Notes: generated from the letters alone by a model not told the origin. Positions 35,096-45,006 are shown, counted from the stretch's first letter. The stretch: DNA of 60,181 nucleotides from Robertmurraya siralis (GCF_005502275.1 NZ_SWLZ01000026.1:1-60181), one strand, 5' to 3'. Numbers and translations: made by a program.

Positions 35096-35950
35096 TCAAA
35101 ATTGGCTTTCATGACTTTTGAAAAATTCAAAGTATGTACGGACGTTTTCTAATTCCGTCCAGCGTCTCACCTTAACAGGGTTTTCATCAAGATTATAAAT
35201 TTTTGCTCCCCTCATGGATAACAGAAATGGAGAATGTGTTGATATAATAAACTGGCAACCAAAAAATCGAGCAGAGTCTTCAATAAATTTCATCAATTCC
35301 ATCTGACGTTTGGGAGAAAGACTATTTTCTGGCTCATCCAAAATATAAAGTCCATTTTCGCCAATTTTTTCAGTGAAATACTTGAATGCACTTTCCCCAT
35401 TCGAATACTCCCTCACATTATCCATCAATTCATTTCTAACATAACGAGACTGAGTTTTACTTCTGGCTGCGTTTACTTTTACGAGCTGCTCATAATCTGC
35501 CATAGACTTCATCTGAAAATGGGAATATTTCGCATCCAAATACTCCTCAAAAAGCTCTTCCCGTTTTTGGTCAATTCCCTCATTGAGATTTCGAATATTT
35601 AACATATAATCAAATACATCATCACTAGTAATAATCCTGCTATTTTCAGGAATGTCTGCTTTCAACTGCATATGACACATATCGATATAATCAGGGTAGA
35701 AATTAGATTTATTATAGATAGAGTCACGTTTGATTCCCGCTTTTTCTGCTATCACATTTAATGCAGTTGACTTTCCTGAACCATTGCCACCATATATGAT
35801 CGTCACTGGCTCAAAAACAATCGATTCAAAGCATTTTTTCGATAAAATCTTAAATGGATAAAACGAGTCATAACACGTTCTTTTTATATTCATGAAAAAG
35901 TCAAATTCCAAATCCTCATTCGGAAATGAAAAAGCATGTAAATAAACCAT
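35096..35950 (-). CDS. AAA-family ATPase
   Basis: A 284-aa ABC/SMC-type ATPase with Walker A GGNGSGKST (residues 54-62), Walker B LYILDEPENSLSP and a downstream STHSPFLL. It lacks a TOPRIM or nuclease domain. No partner gene lies beside it. The family contains both housekeeping and defence proteins, so I give no role. GGAGG upstream of the ATG. Confidence 0.8.
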   Translation of the reverse strand: MVYLHAFSFPNEDLEFDFFMNIKRTCYDSFYPFKILSKKCFESIVFEPVTIIYGGNGSGKSTALNVIAEKAGIKRDSIYNKSNFYPDYIDMCHMQLKADIPENSRIITSDDVFDYMLNIRNLNEGIDQKREELFEEYLDAKYSHFQMKSMADYEQLVKVNAARSKTQSRYVRNELMDNVREYSNGESAFKYFTEKIGENGLYILDEPENSLSPKRQMELMKFIEDSARFFGCQFIISTHSPFLLSMRGAKIYNLDENPVKVRRWTELENVRTYFEFFKSHESQF

Positions 35951-36620
35951 ACTTTCCTCCTTAACTACTGAATCTCTTTCACTCCATTATAATAAGATTC
36001 AGACTGAATTTTCCAATTCTGAGTAATTTTAGTATAATACAAGTATCAAAATGACTGATATGAAGTGTATGGCTATCTCTAAATTTTCCTTATTACTAAA
36101 ACTTTGACCATAACATTTAATATTATAACCATCAATTCAAGCTAGGGTATGAGTCTCTTTTACCCACCTCGACCTAAAAAGTCCATTGAAATGGCTTCAC
36201 TTCTGCAACACATTCTCTAACCAATTTTAAAAAACTTCTTATTTTCAAATTTTTCCCTCCCGTGAATGATCCATTTCTTTGAACAATGTTGCTGCTGCCT
36301 TTCTTCCTTTACTAGATCGACGGAGATAGAGGTAACTGCCAAGTCACTCGTTTCGACATTAAATATTTTACAAGTTAGGTGACACACTATTTGAAAAAAG
36401 AGAGCGTGTTCAGCTATTCATCCATAATTATCACCATTATAAATCACAAGCACTTTTACATCATAAAAGATATTTAACAGCCCCTCTGAATAAGTACACG
36501 ACTGTGCCAAAGATTACTACTGGTTCCTGTAACTGTTCAGCTTATCTTTACCTGACGCGATGAATGGTTAATAGAAAGCTGTGGCAAAATCATACTATAA
36601 CTCGCTAAATTATTTTTCTA
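35951..36620. other. gap, no recognised gene
   Basis: AT-rich. One short minus-strand frame (36174-36248, TTG start, 24 codons, with GGAGGG upstream) is too short to assign. It may be decayed coding sequence. Confidence 0.4.
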
Positions 36621-36658
36621 AATATTCCTTGACTGGAATATTCCTTATGTGGAATAAT
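36621..36658 (+). promoter_or_regulatory. operator-promoter of the ArsR/SRPBCC unit
   Basis: TTGACT (36629-36634) and AATAAT (36653-36658), 18 nt apart, form a promoter. The spacer and flanks carry repeated AATATTCC / GGAATATT arms: the -35 box is framed by ATATTCC and GGAATAT, and GGAATATTCC lies inside the spacer. This is the layout of a self-repressing ArsR-type promoter. Confidence 0.65.
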
Positions 36659-36716
36659 AAATCCAACAACACGTTACGACATCATTATTTAGAAATTCGG
36701 AGGTGATATTCTTTAT

Positions 36717-36737
36717 ATGAAAACAAACGATTATTAA
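36717..36737 (+). other. six-codon leader reading frame
   Basis: ATG-AAA-ACA-AAC-GAT-TAT-TAA behind a near-perfect ribosome-binding site (GGAGGTGAT) between promoter and ArsR gene. May be a leader peptide or the stub of a deleted gene. Confidence 0.35.
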
Positions 36738-36773
36738 AGCTAGAAACATACACATGTTGGGAGATGATTCTAT

Positions 36774-37100
36774 ATGAACGTACAAACCTTCAGTGCACTA
36801 GCTGAATCCAATCGACTTGATATTGTTGACCTTCTTCTTGACGGACCACTTTCAGTAGGAGAGATTGCCCAAAAGTTAGAACTAAACCAGCCTCAAACCT
36901 CTAAACATCTTCGAGTATTGAGTAATGCTGGACTTGTTGAGGTTCATCAGGTCGCTAATCGTCGCATTTATAATCTAAGACCAGAACCGCTGCAAGAGTT
37001 GGATAAATGGCTTGATTCCTACCGTCGAATATGGGAAGCGCGGATGGATCGTTTGGACGATTATCTCAACGTATTACAGGGGAAAAAACCATTGAATTAA
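36774..37100 (+). CDS. ArsR/SmtB-family regulator
   Basis: A 108-aa winged-helix regulator. The recognition region reads PLSVGEIAQKLELNQPQTSKHLRVLSNAGLV (about residues 25-55). The metal-binding cysteines of ArsR/CadC are absent, so this belongs to the non-metal group often paired with SRPBCC proteins. It is followed 186 nt later by such a gene. Confidence 0.88.
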   Translation: MNVQTFSALAESNRLDIVDLLLDGPLSVGEIAQKLELNQPQTSKHLRVLSNAGLVEVHQVANRRIYNLRPEPLQELDKWLDSYRRIWEARMDRLDDYLNVLQGKKPLN

Positions 37101-37286
37101 ACTGAGGTTAAAAAATCAGAAAAAATGATTTATCAGGTTGGTCATGGACTCGCTTTGATCGTTTATAAAGCAAGCACTAAAAAAACAGCAAAAGCTGAGG
37201 CATCCTAGTAATCATTACATTGCCATATTAGAAAAAGTTAATATAGCAGAGAAAAAGATATTTATTAAGTGGATGGAGGAATTAAG

Positions 37287-37796
37287 ATGAATGAAATGAT
37301 TTCAAGAGTTGAGAATGAGCGGGTACTGGTGTTGGAGCGCATTTTCGATGCACCACGGGACCTCGTGTTCAACATGTTCAAAGAACCTGAGCATCTCAAG
37401 CATTGGTGGGGACCTACTGGTTGGGAACTTCCGGTTTGCCACATCGATTTCCGACCAGGTGGAGTTTGGCACTTCTGTATGAAATGCACGGATAAAAATC
37501 AAGGTGATTTTTACGGCATGGAATCTTGGGGGAAAGTTATTTACAAAGATATTATCGAGCCGGAGACCATTATTTACACCGATTACTTCTCGGATGCCGA
37601 GGGAACCATCGACGAAAATATGCCCTCAACCGAGGTCACATTGGAGTTCATTGATCTGGACGGGAAAACGAAACTTGTAAACCGTGCTGAGTATGCGTCT
37701 GCGGAAGCTCTCAAAAACGTCATGGATATGGGTATGCTACAAGGAATTACCGAGACTTGGAACCGTCTGGAAGAGCATTTGAACGAAAACAAATAA
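37287..37796 (+). CDS. SRPBCC (AHSA1-like) protein
   Basis: A 169-aa START/SRPBCC-fold protein of the AHA1 type; IFDAPRDLVFNMFKEPEHLKHWWGP is the classical N-terminal block. It probably binds a hydrophobic ligand in the cytoplasm. The frame begins with GTG at 37269, but the ATG at 37287 has GGAGGA at 6 nt. Likely target of the ArsR-type regulator. Confidence 0.88.
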   Translation: MNEMISRVENERVLVLERIFDAPRDLVFNMFKEPEHLKHWWGPTGWELPVCHIDFRPGGVWHFCMKCTDKNQGDFYGMESWGKVIYKDIIEPETIIYTDYFSDAEGTIDENMPSTEVTLEFIDLDGKTKLVNRAEYASAEALKNVMDMGMLQGITETWNRLEEHLNENK

Positions 37797-37844
37797 GGCA
37801 ATTTATACTTACACGGGGTATATCATTAATAGAACCAAAGACTG

Positions 37845-37890
37845 CCCCCATCTTTGCTTCCTGATAGAATCGAAGATGGGGACATTTTTA
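37845..37890 (+). terminator. Rho-independent terminator after SRPBCC gene
   Basis: Stem CCCCATCTT / AAGATGGGG followed by ACATTTTTATAT on the plus strand. Confidence 0.85.
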
Positions 37891-38064
37891 TATATTTTTC
37901 TTGATTCAAAAGTGACCAATCCCGCAATACTTTGATCCAACACAAGACAAAATTTAGATTAGCTTTGGCAAAAGGTCATCACAAGACGGCACTTCACATA
38001 TTTCACTTCAAAAAAAGGAAACGATGCAAAAGTATAGCCTGACATGGCCTTTGAGAATAAGGAC

Positions 38065-38568
38065 TTAAAGTTTTTCTAAAAACCGTTGCACTTCCTTTGG
38101 TGTTTTTAATATAATTACTTGTTTATCTTTAGACAACTGTTTGAGCCTTTTCAAAATTCCTGGCCTTTTTGTTTTTGGATAATTCCATATCCACATTAAA
38201 AAATCTAAATCAAATCTTTCTTTGCAGCCTTCTCCCATATCGGGTCTTGTTTTATTTCGGTACCTCAACATTCTTTTAAATGCACGATAGACACAAATTG
38301 TTCTATGAAAATCAAGGAAAATTATTGTATCTGCAGCATTTAGCCTTATCTCCATTGTTCCCCCGTAGTTTCCATCAATAATCCATTCTTCTTTTTTCAC
38401 TAAATCATTTTGAACTTTTCTTTGTTCCTCTTTAGGAACGGCTACCCAATTTGGCTTCCAAAATAAAACGTCAAGATGATAAACATTTATTTTTAGCTTC
38501 TCACTTAATTGTCTTGCTAGTGTAGATTTCCCTGAGCCACCTGAACCAATAAGTACAACCTTTTTCAT
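38065..38568 (-). CDS. P-loop kinase-like protein (topology modulation protein/FlaR type)
   Basis: A 167-aa P-loop NTPase with GSGGSGKSTLARQLSEKL (residues 8-25) and RNKTRPDMGEGCKERFD. The overall pattern is that of the small adenylate-kinase-like proteins annotated as DNA topology modulation protein FlaR. The true substrate is unknown. AAGGGG precedes the ATG. Confidence 0.75.
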   Translation of the reverse strand: MKKVVLIGSGGSGKSTLARQLSEKLKINVYHLDVLFWKPNWVAVPKEEQRKVQNDLVKKEEWIIDGNYGGTMEIRLNAADTIIFLDFHRTICVYRAFKRMLRYRNKTRPDMGEGCKERFDLDFLMWIWNYPKTKRPGILKRLKQLSKDKQVIILKTPKEVQRFLEKL

Positions 38569-39196
38569 AAGAACCCCTTAATAAACAATTCTATATCGTT
38601 TATTTAATAATAACTTAACCTTCTAAAATATGTAAAAGTTTCTTCTCCTAGAATATCCCTCAGCACTGCACCTATTTGGCAAATAGCTATTAATTATGGC
38701 GCCTGTCAAAAGATTTTGTCCATTTAAAATGGTATCCATATTTTTGGCACTAGGCACTAGGCACTAGGCAATAGCACTGCACACCCCTTCAAGTGTCTAC
38801 CCTATCCTATAAACACTGTTATCTCATTCGTTCCTTTAATTAGACAGTCCATTGAACTCTTATATTTTTCAGCAAATTCTTTACAAAATATTCGACATAA
38901 ATCGCAAAAATGTTAACATTTTTTTAAGTTTATTAAAAATCTATATTTTAAGCCTTGAAAGTAAGCATTAGTTTTCAGCACTACATCCTTTGAAATTAGT
39001 TTTTCCTTCATCTCTTATATCTGAAAAGCTTCCTTTGCATAGAGAGTCATGAGATTACATTTTACCTACCATATATAATATATTGTGTTTGAGTATAGTA
39101 ATAAATTACCAATTTTCTGATTATAAATAAAATTCTATTTATTAACTTCGATTTTCTTGTTAATCTATTTACAGATTTATACAAGAAGGAGGTGTT
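38569..39196. other. AT-rich gap
   Basis: More than 600 nt with no recognised gene. It contains the short tandem repeat at 38746 and AT-rich sequence upstream of the small secreted-peptide frame. Confidence 0.4.
38746..38773. repeat. GGCACTA tandem repeat
   Basis: Three exact copies of the 7-mer GGCACTA followed by a variant copy (GGCAATA). Too short for a CRISPR array; a slippage tract. Confidence 0.6.
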
Positions 39197-39359
39197 ATGA
39201 TGAAAAAATGGATTATCCGCCTTGGCTTAGTGGCAATCATTACAGTAACAATCACTGCCCCTGCCTCTGCCGATGGTCAAGAGAAACCTAATTTATGCAG
39301 GGATGCGCTATGTTGGATTCAGTACTAATGCTTATGAAATTAAAATTAATGGTGAATAA
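39197..39359 (+). pseudogene. small secreted peptide gene, frameshifted
   Basis: A strong AAGGAGG is followed by an ATG (39197 or 39200). The N-terminus is a perfect signal peptide (basic MMKKWIIR, hydrophobic core, APASA cleavage site). The frame as read stops after 43 codons (39328), but the next frame continues as a plausible protein (IYAGMRYVGFSTNAYEIKINGE) to a TAA at 39359. A single-base shift would join them to a ~50-residue exported protein. Followed by a terminator. Confidence 0.5.
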
Positions 39360-39404
39360 GGCGAGGATCTCATTAAAAATCTTGCAGCTTCGCCTTGTTT
39401 TTTT
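39358..39404 (+). terminator. Rho-independent terminator
   Basis: AAGGCGA / TCGCCTT stem followed by seven T on the plus strand, directly after the secreted-peptide frame. Confidence 0.75.
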
Positions 39405-39589
39405 AATAGGATTTTTTATTAGCAAGCATAAAACACAAGTAAAACATACATGCCAACGCAAAAAATTAATCTTGTTTCAAGGATTCTTTATAACAATGGC
39501 TATCACCATTAATGATTATCATTAGAATTTAATAAGAATGGTATAGTATTGCTTTTACCAATTTTAATCCGATTTTATGTGGCTTGGAT

Positions 39590-40515
39590 TGTCAATACTA
39601 AACTAGTAATAAGCAATTAGAAATGGAGAATGATATTTTAAAGCAAGCCGCGCTGATACTAGGACGAAAGTAAATGTGATTAAGAACAACCAGCACAAAT
39701 ACTCGATATCAGCCATGTGCAAGGTCCTACAACTCCCTAGAAGTACGTATTATTATGAAGCAAAGGAACGAAAGAATGAGGACGATATAACCTTAGACAT
39801 CATAGAAATTTTTCATCAAAGCCGACAAAATTATGGTACGAGAAAGATTAAGCATGAGCTAAAGAAACGAGGGAAACGGGTTTCACGTCGTCGTATCGGC
39901 AAAATTATGAGCGAACAAGAGCTTGTTTCAGCTTATACAGTAGCTCAATTCAAACCGCATAAGAATAAACCAAATGAAGGTGAACAAGCAAAATGAGTTA
40001 AATCGTGAATTTACACAAGAGGATAAGTTGAAGTTGTCAGTACCTAACTTACGTAAGAGTCCATAAAAAATGGAATTACATATGTATTTGTTGATCTCTA
40101 TAATCGGGAAATCGTTGGATTTAGCACAGGTGAGCACAAAGATGCTTTACTAGTTTATCGTGCTCTATCGTCCATTAAAGGTAATTTGCATACGTTTCAA
40201 ATGTTCCATACTGACAGAGGATGCGAGTTTAAGAATCAGATCATCGATGAGGCACTAGAAACGTTTAACATTAAGCGTTCTCTAAGTTTGAAAGGCTGTC
40301 CTTATGATAACGCAGTAGCAGAAGCAACATTCAAAATCATTAAAACAGAGTTCGTAAAGAAACGTCATTTTGATAGTTTAGAAGAGTTACATAGAGAGTT
40401 TAAAGACTATGTGCACTGGTTTAACCACCTACGCATCCATGGTACTTTAGATTATCTAAGTCCAGTAGAATACAAAGTTACGCACCTAAGAAAACTGTCT
40501 AGTTTAGTGTTGATG
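39590..40515 (+). mobile_element. IS3-family element, internally deleted
   Basis: The ends TGTCAATACTAAACTAG and (inverted) ATCAACACTAAACTAGACAG match the right end of the intact element at 50423-51627. Only the last ~20 codons of OrfA and a broken OrfB remain, so most of OrfA has been lost. A relic copy of the same element type as in the island. Confidence 0.75.
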
Positions 40516-40533
40516 ATCCAGAATCTTTACTAG
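39613..40533 (+). pseudogene. IS3-family transposase remnant
   Basis: OrfA tail (QLEMENDILKQAALILGRK) then OrfB in two pieces, 39676-39996 and 40186-40533, separated by frameshifts around 39990 and 40080. The rve-type block HTDRGCEFKN is in the second piece. The translation is close to that of the copy at 50778-51614, so the breaks can be placed by comparison. Confidence 0.8.
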
Positions 40534-40555
40534 CTTCAAATCAAAACCACTAGTG

Positions 40556-40861
40556 TCTGCGCCCCAAAGTTAGAGTAATATCTAATTTTCGGGGTGTATT
40601 TTTATGGCTAAATACAGTGGAGAAAAATGGGGGTACAGTTTGTTGGTCAAGAAGTATGGTATAAAAAGTGATACAACCATTAAGAAATGGGTGAAAGTAT
40701 TTGAGAAATTTGGAATGGAAGGGTTAATGCGCAAACAGAAAAGAACAACGAGGTTTGCTCAATTTAAGACGATGTATTAGACTATATGAAAAACACAGGT
40801 GCTTCGATCATGAATACTGCCCGCTAATTCGGAATAACTAACAACTCAATTCAAATACCGT
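40556..40861 (+). mobile_element. second IS3-family remnant (OrfA only)
   Basis: Starts with a typical IS3-type end (TGCGCCCCAAAGTTAGA). The frame from 40604 encodes an OrfA helix-turn-helix (LLVKKYGIKSDTTIKKWVKVFEKFG), then a stop, then KNTGAS in frame and another stop. No OrfB follows. Confidence 0.7.
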
Positions 40862-41239
40862 TAAAAGGACCTTATTACGGCAGGTAAGTTTTTAAAAATA
40901 TATCCCCCACCTTAATACCGTTAAAATGGAGAGATTATGCCGTTTTTATGGAAAAAAGATTTAAAAAACTTTTACGTGCCGTGGACCATGTACTACAACA
41001 GTATAATATAGCCCGCTAATAGTACGGCAATCCTAAACGTGCACACGTACCGACAGGCTTAACACACGCTACCAATCCGCTGATTTCAACGCCTGTCACT
41101 TTTTAACGGCTAACAGTATTATAAGCTATAAATGCGACACACGCCGTTTATCAAAGTGACAGTTACTTTTACCTATTATCAGGAAGATTTTACTAATACA
41201 AAATGATATAATTAGTTCGACTGTAAGGGAGGGAATGTT
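40862..41239. other. unassigned region with a 13-bp direct repeat
   Basis: AATACCGTTAAAA occurs at 40854-40866 and 40914-40926, exactly 60 nt apart. No convincing reading frame lies here. Probably decayed mobile DNA. Confidence 0.35.
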
Positions 41240-42163
41240 TTGGGTGATATAAAGCTATTTAGGTTAAACGGTGAAACAGTAGATGAATTAGAAGGGCAAT
41301 CAGTTGCTGTTGAAAAATCGTTACAACATATACTAGAACGGCATTTAGAAACTTTTTTGGGTGTCCGCTTTCTAGCATCCGAACATAGTACGGGTAAAAG
41401 ACACGCGGGAAGAATCGATACGTTAGGCATTGATGAAAACAATTCACCTGTTATTATTGAATATAAGCGATCACTAAACGAAAATGTTATTAATCAAGGT
41501 TTATTTTACTTAGATTGGTTACTAGACCATAAAGCGGAATTTGAACTAATGGTAATGCGTAGGTACGGACAATCCGTTTCAGATGCTATTGACTGGAGCA
41601 GCCCTCGCTTACTTTGTATAGCAGGCGGTTTTACTAAGTATGATGAGCACGCCGTACAACAAATAAACCGAAACATTGAACTTTATCAATATAAGCATTA
41701 TACAGACGGACTACTGTTACTAGATTTAGTTAACGCTACAACCGCACAAACGGTACATATTGAAGATGATACTCCAACAACAACGCCTTCAAACCGTAAC
41801 ACACGGATAAAAACTGTATCGGACTATTTAGAGCAGGCTAACATGGAATTAACGGATAGATTTGAAACGGTAAAAGCCTATATGATGGCGTTAGGTGATG
41901 ACGTTCAAATGAAAATACTTAAACATTACATAGCGTTTAAACGTATTAAAAACTTTGCTTGCGTTGAAATACACCCCCAAAGTGCTAAGGTACTGCTTTA
42001 TTTAAAAGTTAAACCAGATAGTATTACATTAGAGCCAGGATTTACTCGTGATGTTAGCAATATTGGTCATTTCGGTACGGGCGATTTAGAGGTTACGATT
42101 TCTAACGGTGAAGATATTGAAAGAGCTAAACGATTAATAAATATGGCATACGATGTTAGTTAA
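41240..42163 (+). CDS. DUF5655-type protein with PD-(D/E)XK nuclease-like domain
   Basis: A 307-aa protein. The N-terminal half has GRIDTLGIDENNSPVIIEYKR (about residues 56-76), the D-(x)n-ExK pattern of PD-(D/E)XK nucleases. The C-terminal part (about 195-305) looks like DUF5655. The start is a TTG behind AGGGAGGG. It may act on DNA; the role is unknown. It lies among IS debris, left of the island's attachment repeat. Confidence 0.7.
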   Translation: MGDIKLFRLNGETVDELEGQSVAVEKSLQHILERHLETFLGVRFLASEHSTGKRHAGRIDTLGIDENNSPVIIEYKRSLNENVINQGLFYLDWLLDHKAEFELMVMRRYGQSVSDAIDWSSPRLLCIAGGFTKYDEHAVQQINRNIELYQYKHYTDGLLLLDLVNATTAQTVHIEDDTPTTTPSNRNTRIKTVSDYLEQANMELTDRFETVKAYMMALGDDVQMKILKHYIAFKRIKNFACVEIHPQSAKVLLYLKVKPDSITLEPGFTRDVSNIGHFGTGDLEVTISNGEDIERAKRLINMAYDVS

Positions 42164-42164
42164 C

Positions 42165-42189
42165 ACGGGCAAGCATAACGCAAGCCCGT
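42165..42189 (+). terminator. hairpin after DUF5655 gene
   Basis: ACGGGC / GCCCGT stem followed by TTAATTATTTC. A modest terminator. Confidence 0.55.
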
Positions 42190-42458
42190 TTAATTATTTC
42201 TTAATAAAAGCAGTACACTCCCGCCAACTATTCAGCTTACTTAATTCATCAACTACCACCATAAATCGTAAAGATTTTCCGAACAGTATTTTGGATAACG
42301 TATGGTGTAAATGCCTATACGTGAAGGCACGTTTAAATGCCAACAACCAACCGCATGAACTACGTTGCCAGTTTTACCTCCTGCCTTATTAAATACACAC
42401 CGGTTTTATTGTTACTACACTATTTCTCATATTCATCACGGTCTTTGTCTTTAAATTC

Positions 42459-42689
42459 TTATTCACTTAACTCACTCGTGTTTACTGCGTTAGTTAATAA
42501 TTGTTTAAGTTCGTTTATAGATAGCCAATGTCTTTTACGGTATAGCATACGATGACAGTTGGAACATACAAGGGCTATATCTTCAACCATAGTAGCTTCA
42601 TATTCAGCCATTTCCGATGATATCGGTTCGTATAAATCAAACTCGCATACTTTGCAAATTAATTCAACTCGCAGACGATTATATGCACA
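42459..42689 (-). pseudogene. HNH endonuclease C-terminal fragment
   Basis: On the minus strand the frame reads ELICKVCEFDLYEPISSEM..., then VEDIALVCSNCHRMLYRKRHW and LSINELKQLL before a TAA at 42459. This is the end of an HNH endonuclease. The segment that should hold the first His pair is missing, and a stop lies just upstream, so it is a remnant. No start codon. Confidence 0.65.
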
Positions 42690-42775
42690 CTATTTTTCAG
42701 TGAAAGTCGTGTGTGTAGGCAAAATAAAAACGCCATGCCATGTACGGCAAAGCGTTGTTATTACTGCATTTAATA

Positions 42776-42831
42776 GATACCGGTGGTCGGGAGCGAACCG
42801 ACACTCCAGAAGGAACACGATTTTGAGTCGT
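42776..42831. repeat. left attachment repeat of the tRNA-Leu island
   Basis: 56 bp that match the 3' part of the tRNA-Leu gene at 51976-52031 with two mismatches (54/56). It is in the same orientation and lies outside any complete tRNA gene. Together the two copies mark the ends of an integrated element of about 9.2 kb. Confidence 0.85.
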
Positions 42832-43100
42832 CAATTTACCTCATGGAAGGTATCAAACCTTGTCAGTATTGAGTTTGTCAGCTCATACTCCTTGAGTATG
42901 TCATACGATTGTTATTGAGCTTCCATATTAACATGATTTAGGAGAGCTGGCAAGCGTACTAGAGGAGACAGTTTTCTTCACCAGTAAAAGCTCCTCAGTG
43001 AGAAGCTCTGGAGCAATTAACTGAGTAGTAATCCAGCTCATAAAAGATAAATGCAACTGAGAGCTTCTGAGCAACACCCTTGAGGTAGCTAGTTCTAGCT

Positions 43101-44822
43101 TTATTTATGAGAAGCTACTTCCTTGCTTTCTTCCTCTTTTTTCTTCTTCTTCTCTTCCATTTCTTCTATAATCTTTTGTTCTATCAATCCAGTAAAGAAA
43201 TCATCATAATCTTCTTTATTGTTTATCCTACAAAATCCTATATCTAAAGATTTCTTGTCTTTACGATTTATTATTTGTTCAAACAAATTTTGTACAATCC
43301 TTCTAGGTTTAGCAAACTCATCTGTATCAGAGGTTCCATGTAATATTTCATAAATTGTTTGCGTTTTTTTATTGTTTGGTACGTCTCCAATACCAATGGC
43401 ATTTTCAAAGTTTGATACTGAGCAGAAAATTCTTATGTTTTCATTTTCTTTTAGTTCCAGTATGTTTTTACAATTGGTTAGTTGAGCTTTTAATGTTGAT
43501 GAGGAGTGCTTAGTATGGTTATCCACATCATGTAAAACATCATAACTTGAGTTAAACTGATTAAGAATTTTCATCAAGGTACAAATAGTAGCTTTACCTC
43601 TAGCTCGAATTATGTGCACATTCTCATTCTTTGTTTTAGCTAGGTGTTTAAAAGCAATATACTCAGTATCCCCTTCAACAATTATAATTCTGTCAGCAAA
43701 GAAAAATTCATTCACATAAGAATCAACATAGTTTAGAATTTTCATATTTCTAATATCATCATCATCAAATTTTTCTCTTTCAGACCTATATAATTGGATT
43801 GCTTCTTTTTCACCAACACGGAAAACTTGAATAGACGTATGGTTCTCAGATAAATCTATAAGTATTGGTGAATGAGTTGAAATCATGAGTGGCATTTTTT
43901 CACCAATTTTATAAAGAGAACGACTGAGTGCTCTTACAGCTTCTGGGTGTAAGAAGGCTTCTGGCTCATCTATCAATAATAACTTATTGTCACTTTCACC
44001 CATTAGTTTTTTCTCTATCATGTTTTGAATGAGATATATTAAACTCATTCGCTGTAAACCAGTTCCTTGATTCGCCAATGGCATTTCGGATTGCTTTTTA
44101 CTATCAATATGTACACTTGAGCTTGTAGACTTTAATATGTCAGATGAGGAAAATCCACCACTCTCTCCACCTACAACATTTAAAGATAAATGTTCGTTAG
44201 AAAACAAAGTTCGCAAGTTATCAGAAACATCACCACTTACTTCTTCAAGTAGTCTATCCGTACTTATTTTAAGTTTTCTTAAAAACTCAGGGTAAGACTT
44301 TTTGAGTTGAGCATACTCTTCTGCTAATTCTTTTTCTTCAGCGTTGCCTTCATCACCCTCAAGTTTATCTAAATTGTTTTTAAGTATCTCTGAATATATA
44401 TTTTGTATTAAACCGTTAATATCATCTGGCAACATAGCTGGAGTTATGTAAAAGGGTTGATTGTTTAAAATTTCATCTAGTTTTTCTTTCAGTTCATGAC
44501 TTGCTTTAATTTCATCACCAGTTTCATCATAAAACTTAGGAGATGTACCCTCAGTATATTTCTTTTGGATAGTGATTTTTTCGTCAGTAGACTCAAATGT
44601 AGCTTTTAGTATAATTTCCTTATTCTCCACCGAGAAGCAATCACTAGGAATAGCATTTGCTTTAGACGCTTTTTGAAAAAAACAGTTAATAGCTTCTAAG
44701 ATAGTTGATTTACCAGTATTATTTCTTCCAGTTAGAATTGCAATTGAGTCTTTAGAAAAATCAATATTAAAAGTGTCTTTAAAGACCTTATAATTCGTTA
44801 CACTAAAATTTGTTAATCTCAT
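43101..44822 (-). CDS. OLD-family ATP-dependent nuclease (ATPase-TOPRIM)
   Basis: A 573-aa protein. N-terminal ABC-type ATPase: Walker A GRNNTGKST (residues 32-40), an insertion with acidic helices, Walker B LLLIDEPEAFLHP and STHSPIL. C-terminal TOPRIM domain from about residue 375: IIIVEGDTEYIAF supplies the first acidic residue and DVDNH the later pair. This is the architecture of OLD and of GajA of Gabija, but no UvrD-type helicase partner is present. It lies 3' of the type III system in the same orientation, separated by a terminator and ~180 nt. The Lys/Glu-rich tail (residues ~550-573) is low complexity. Confidence 0.82.
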   Translation of the reverse strand: MRLTNFSVTNYKVFKDTFNIDFSKDSIAILTGRNNTGKSTILEAINCFFQKASKANAIPSDCFSVENKEIILKATFESTDEKITIQKKYTEGTSPKFYDETGDEIKASHELKEKLDEILNNQPFYITPAMLPDDINGLIQNIYSEILKNNLDKLEGDEGNAEEKELAEEYAQLKKSYPEFLRKLKISTDRLLEEVSGDVSDNLRTLFSNEHLSLNVVGGESGGFSSSDILKSTSSSVHIDSKKQSEMPLANQGTGLQRMSLIYLIQNMIEKKLMGESDNKLLLIDEPEAFLHPEAVRALSRSLYKIGEKMPLMISTHSPILIDLSENHTSIQVFRVGEKEAIQLYRSEREKFDDDDIRNMKILNYVDSYVNEFFFADRIIIVEGDTEYIAFKHLAKTKNENVHIIRARGKATICTLMKILNQFNSSYDVLHDVDNHTKHSSSTLKAQLTNCKNILELKENENIRIFCSVSNFENAIGIGDVPNNKKTQTIYEILHGTSDTDEFAKPRRIVQNLFEQIINRKDKKSLDIGFCRINNKEDYDDFFTGLIEQKIIEEMEEKKKKKEEESKEVASHK

Positions 44823-44950
44823 CTTTTAAAAATCCCCCCTAGTATATTACTCTATATTTTACCATATATATCCTACTAATTGGTTGTCTACTATTCCAAA
44901 TTATGACTTATTTCTTGTAATTTCTACTAACAACATATATTCAAGTTATA

Positions 44951-44977
44951 AAAAAGAGAGCCAATAAATGACTCTCA
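44951..44977 (-). terminator. Rho-independent terminator after res
   Basis: GAGAG / CTCTC stem followed by six T on the minus strand, at the end of the Res gene. It separates the type III operon from the OLD gene. Confidence 0.75.
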
Positions 44978-45006
44978 ATTAAATTTAAAATATATTCCTA
45001 TGAAGT

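Noticed and set aside
38746-38773. GGCACTA repeat as a CRISPR-like array
   Set aside because: Units are 7 bp with no spacers; simple slippage repeat.
40854-40926. AATACCGTTAAAA repeats as plasmid iterons
   Set aside because: Only two copies and no replication gene nearby.
43101-44822. Gabija system call
   Set aside because: GajA-like architecture is present, but the GajB (UvrD-type helicase) gene is absent; the neighbours are type III Mod/Res.
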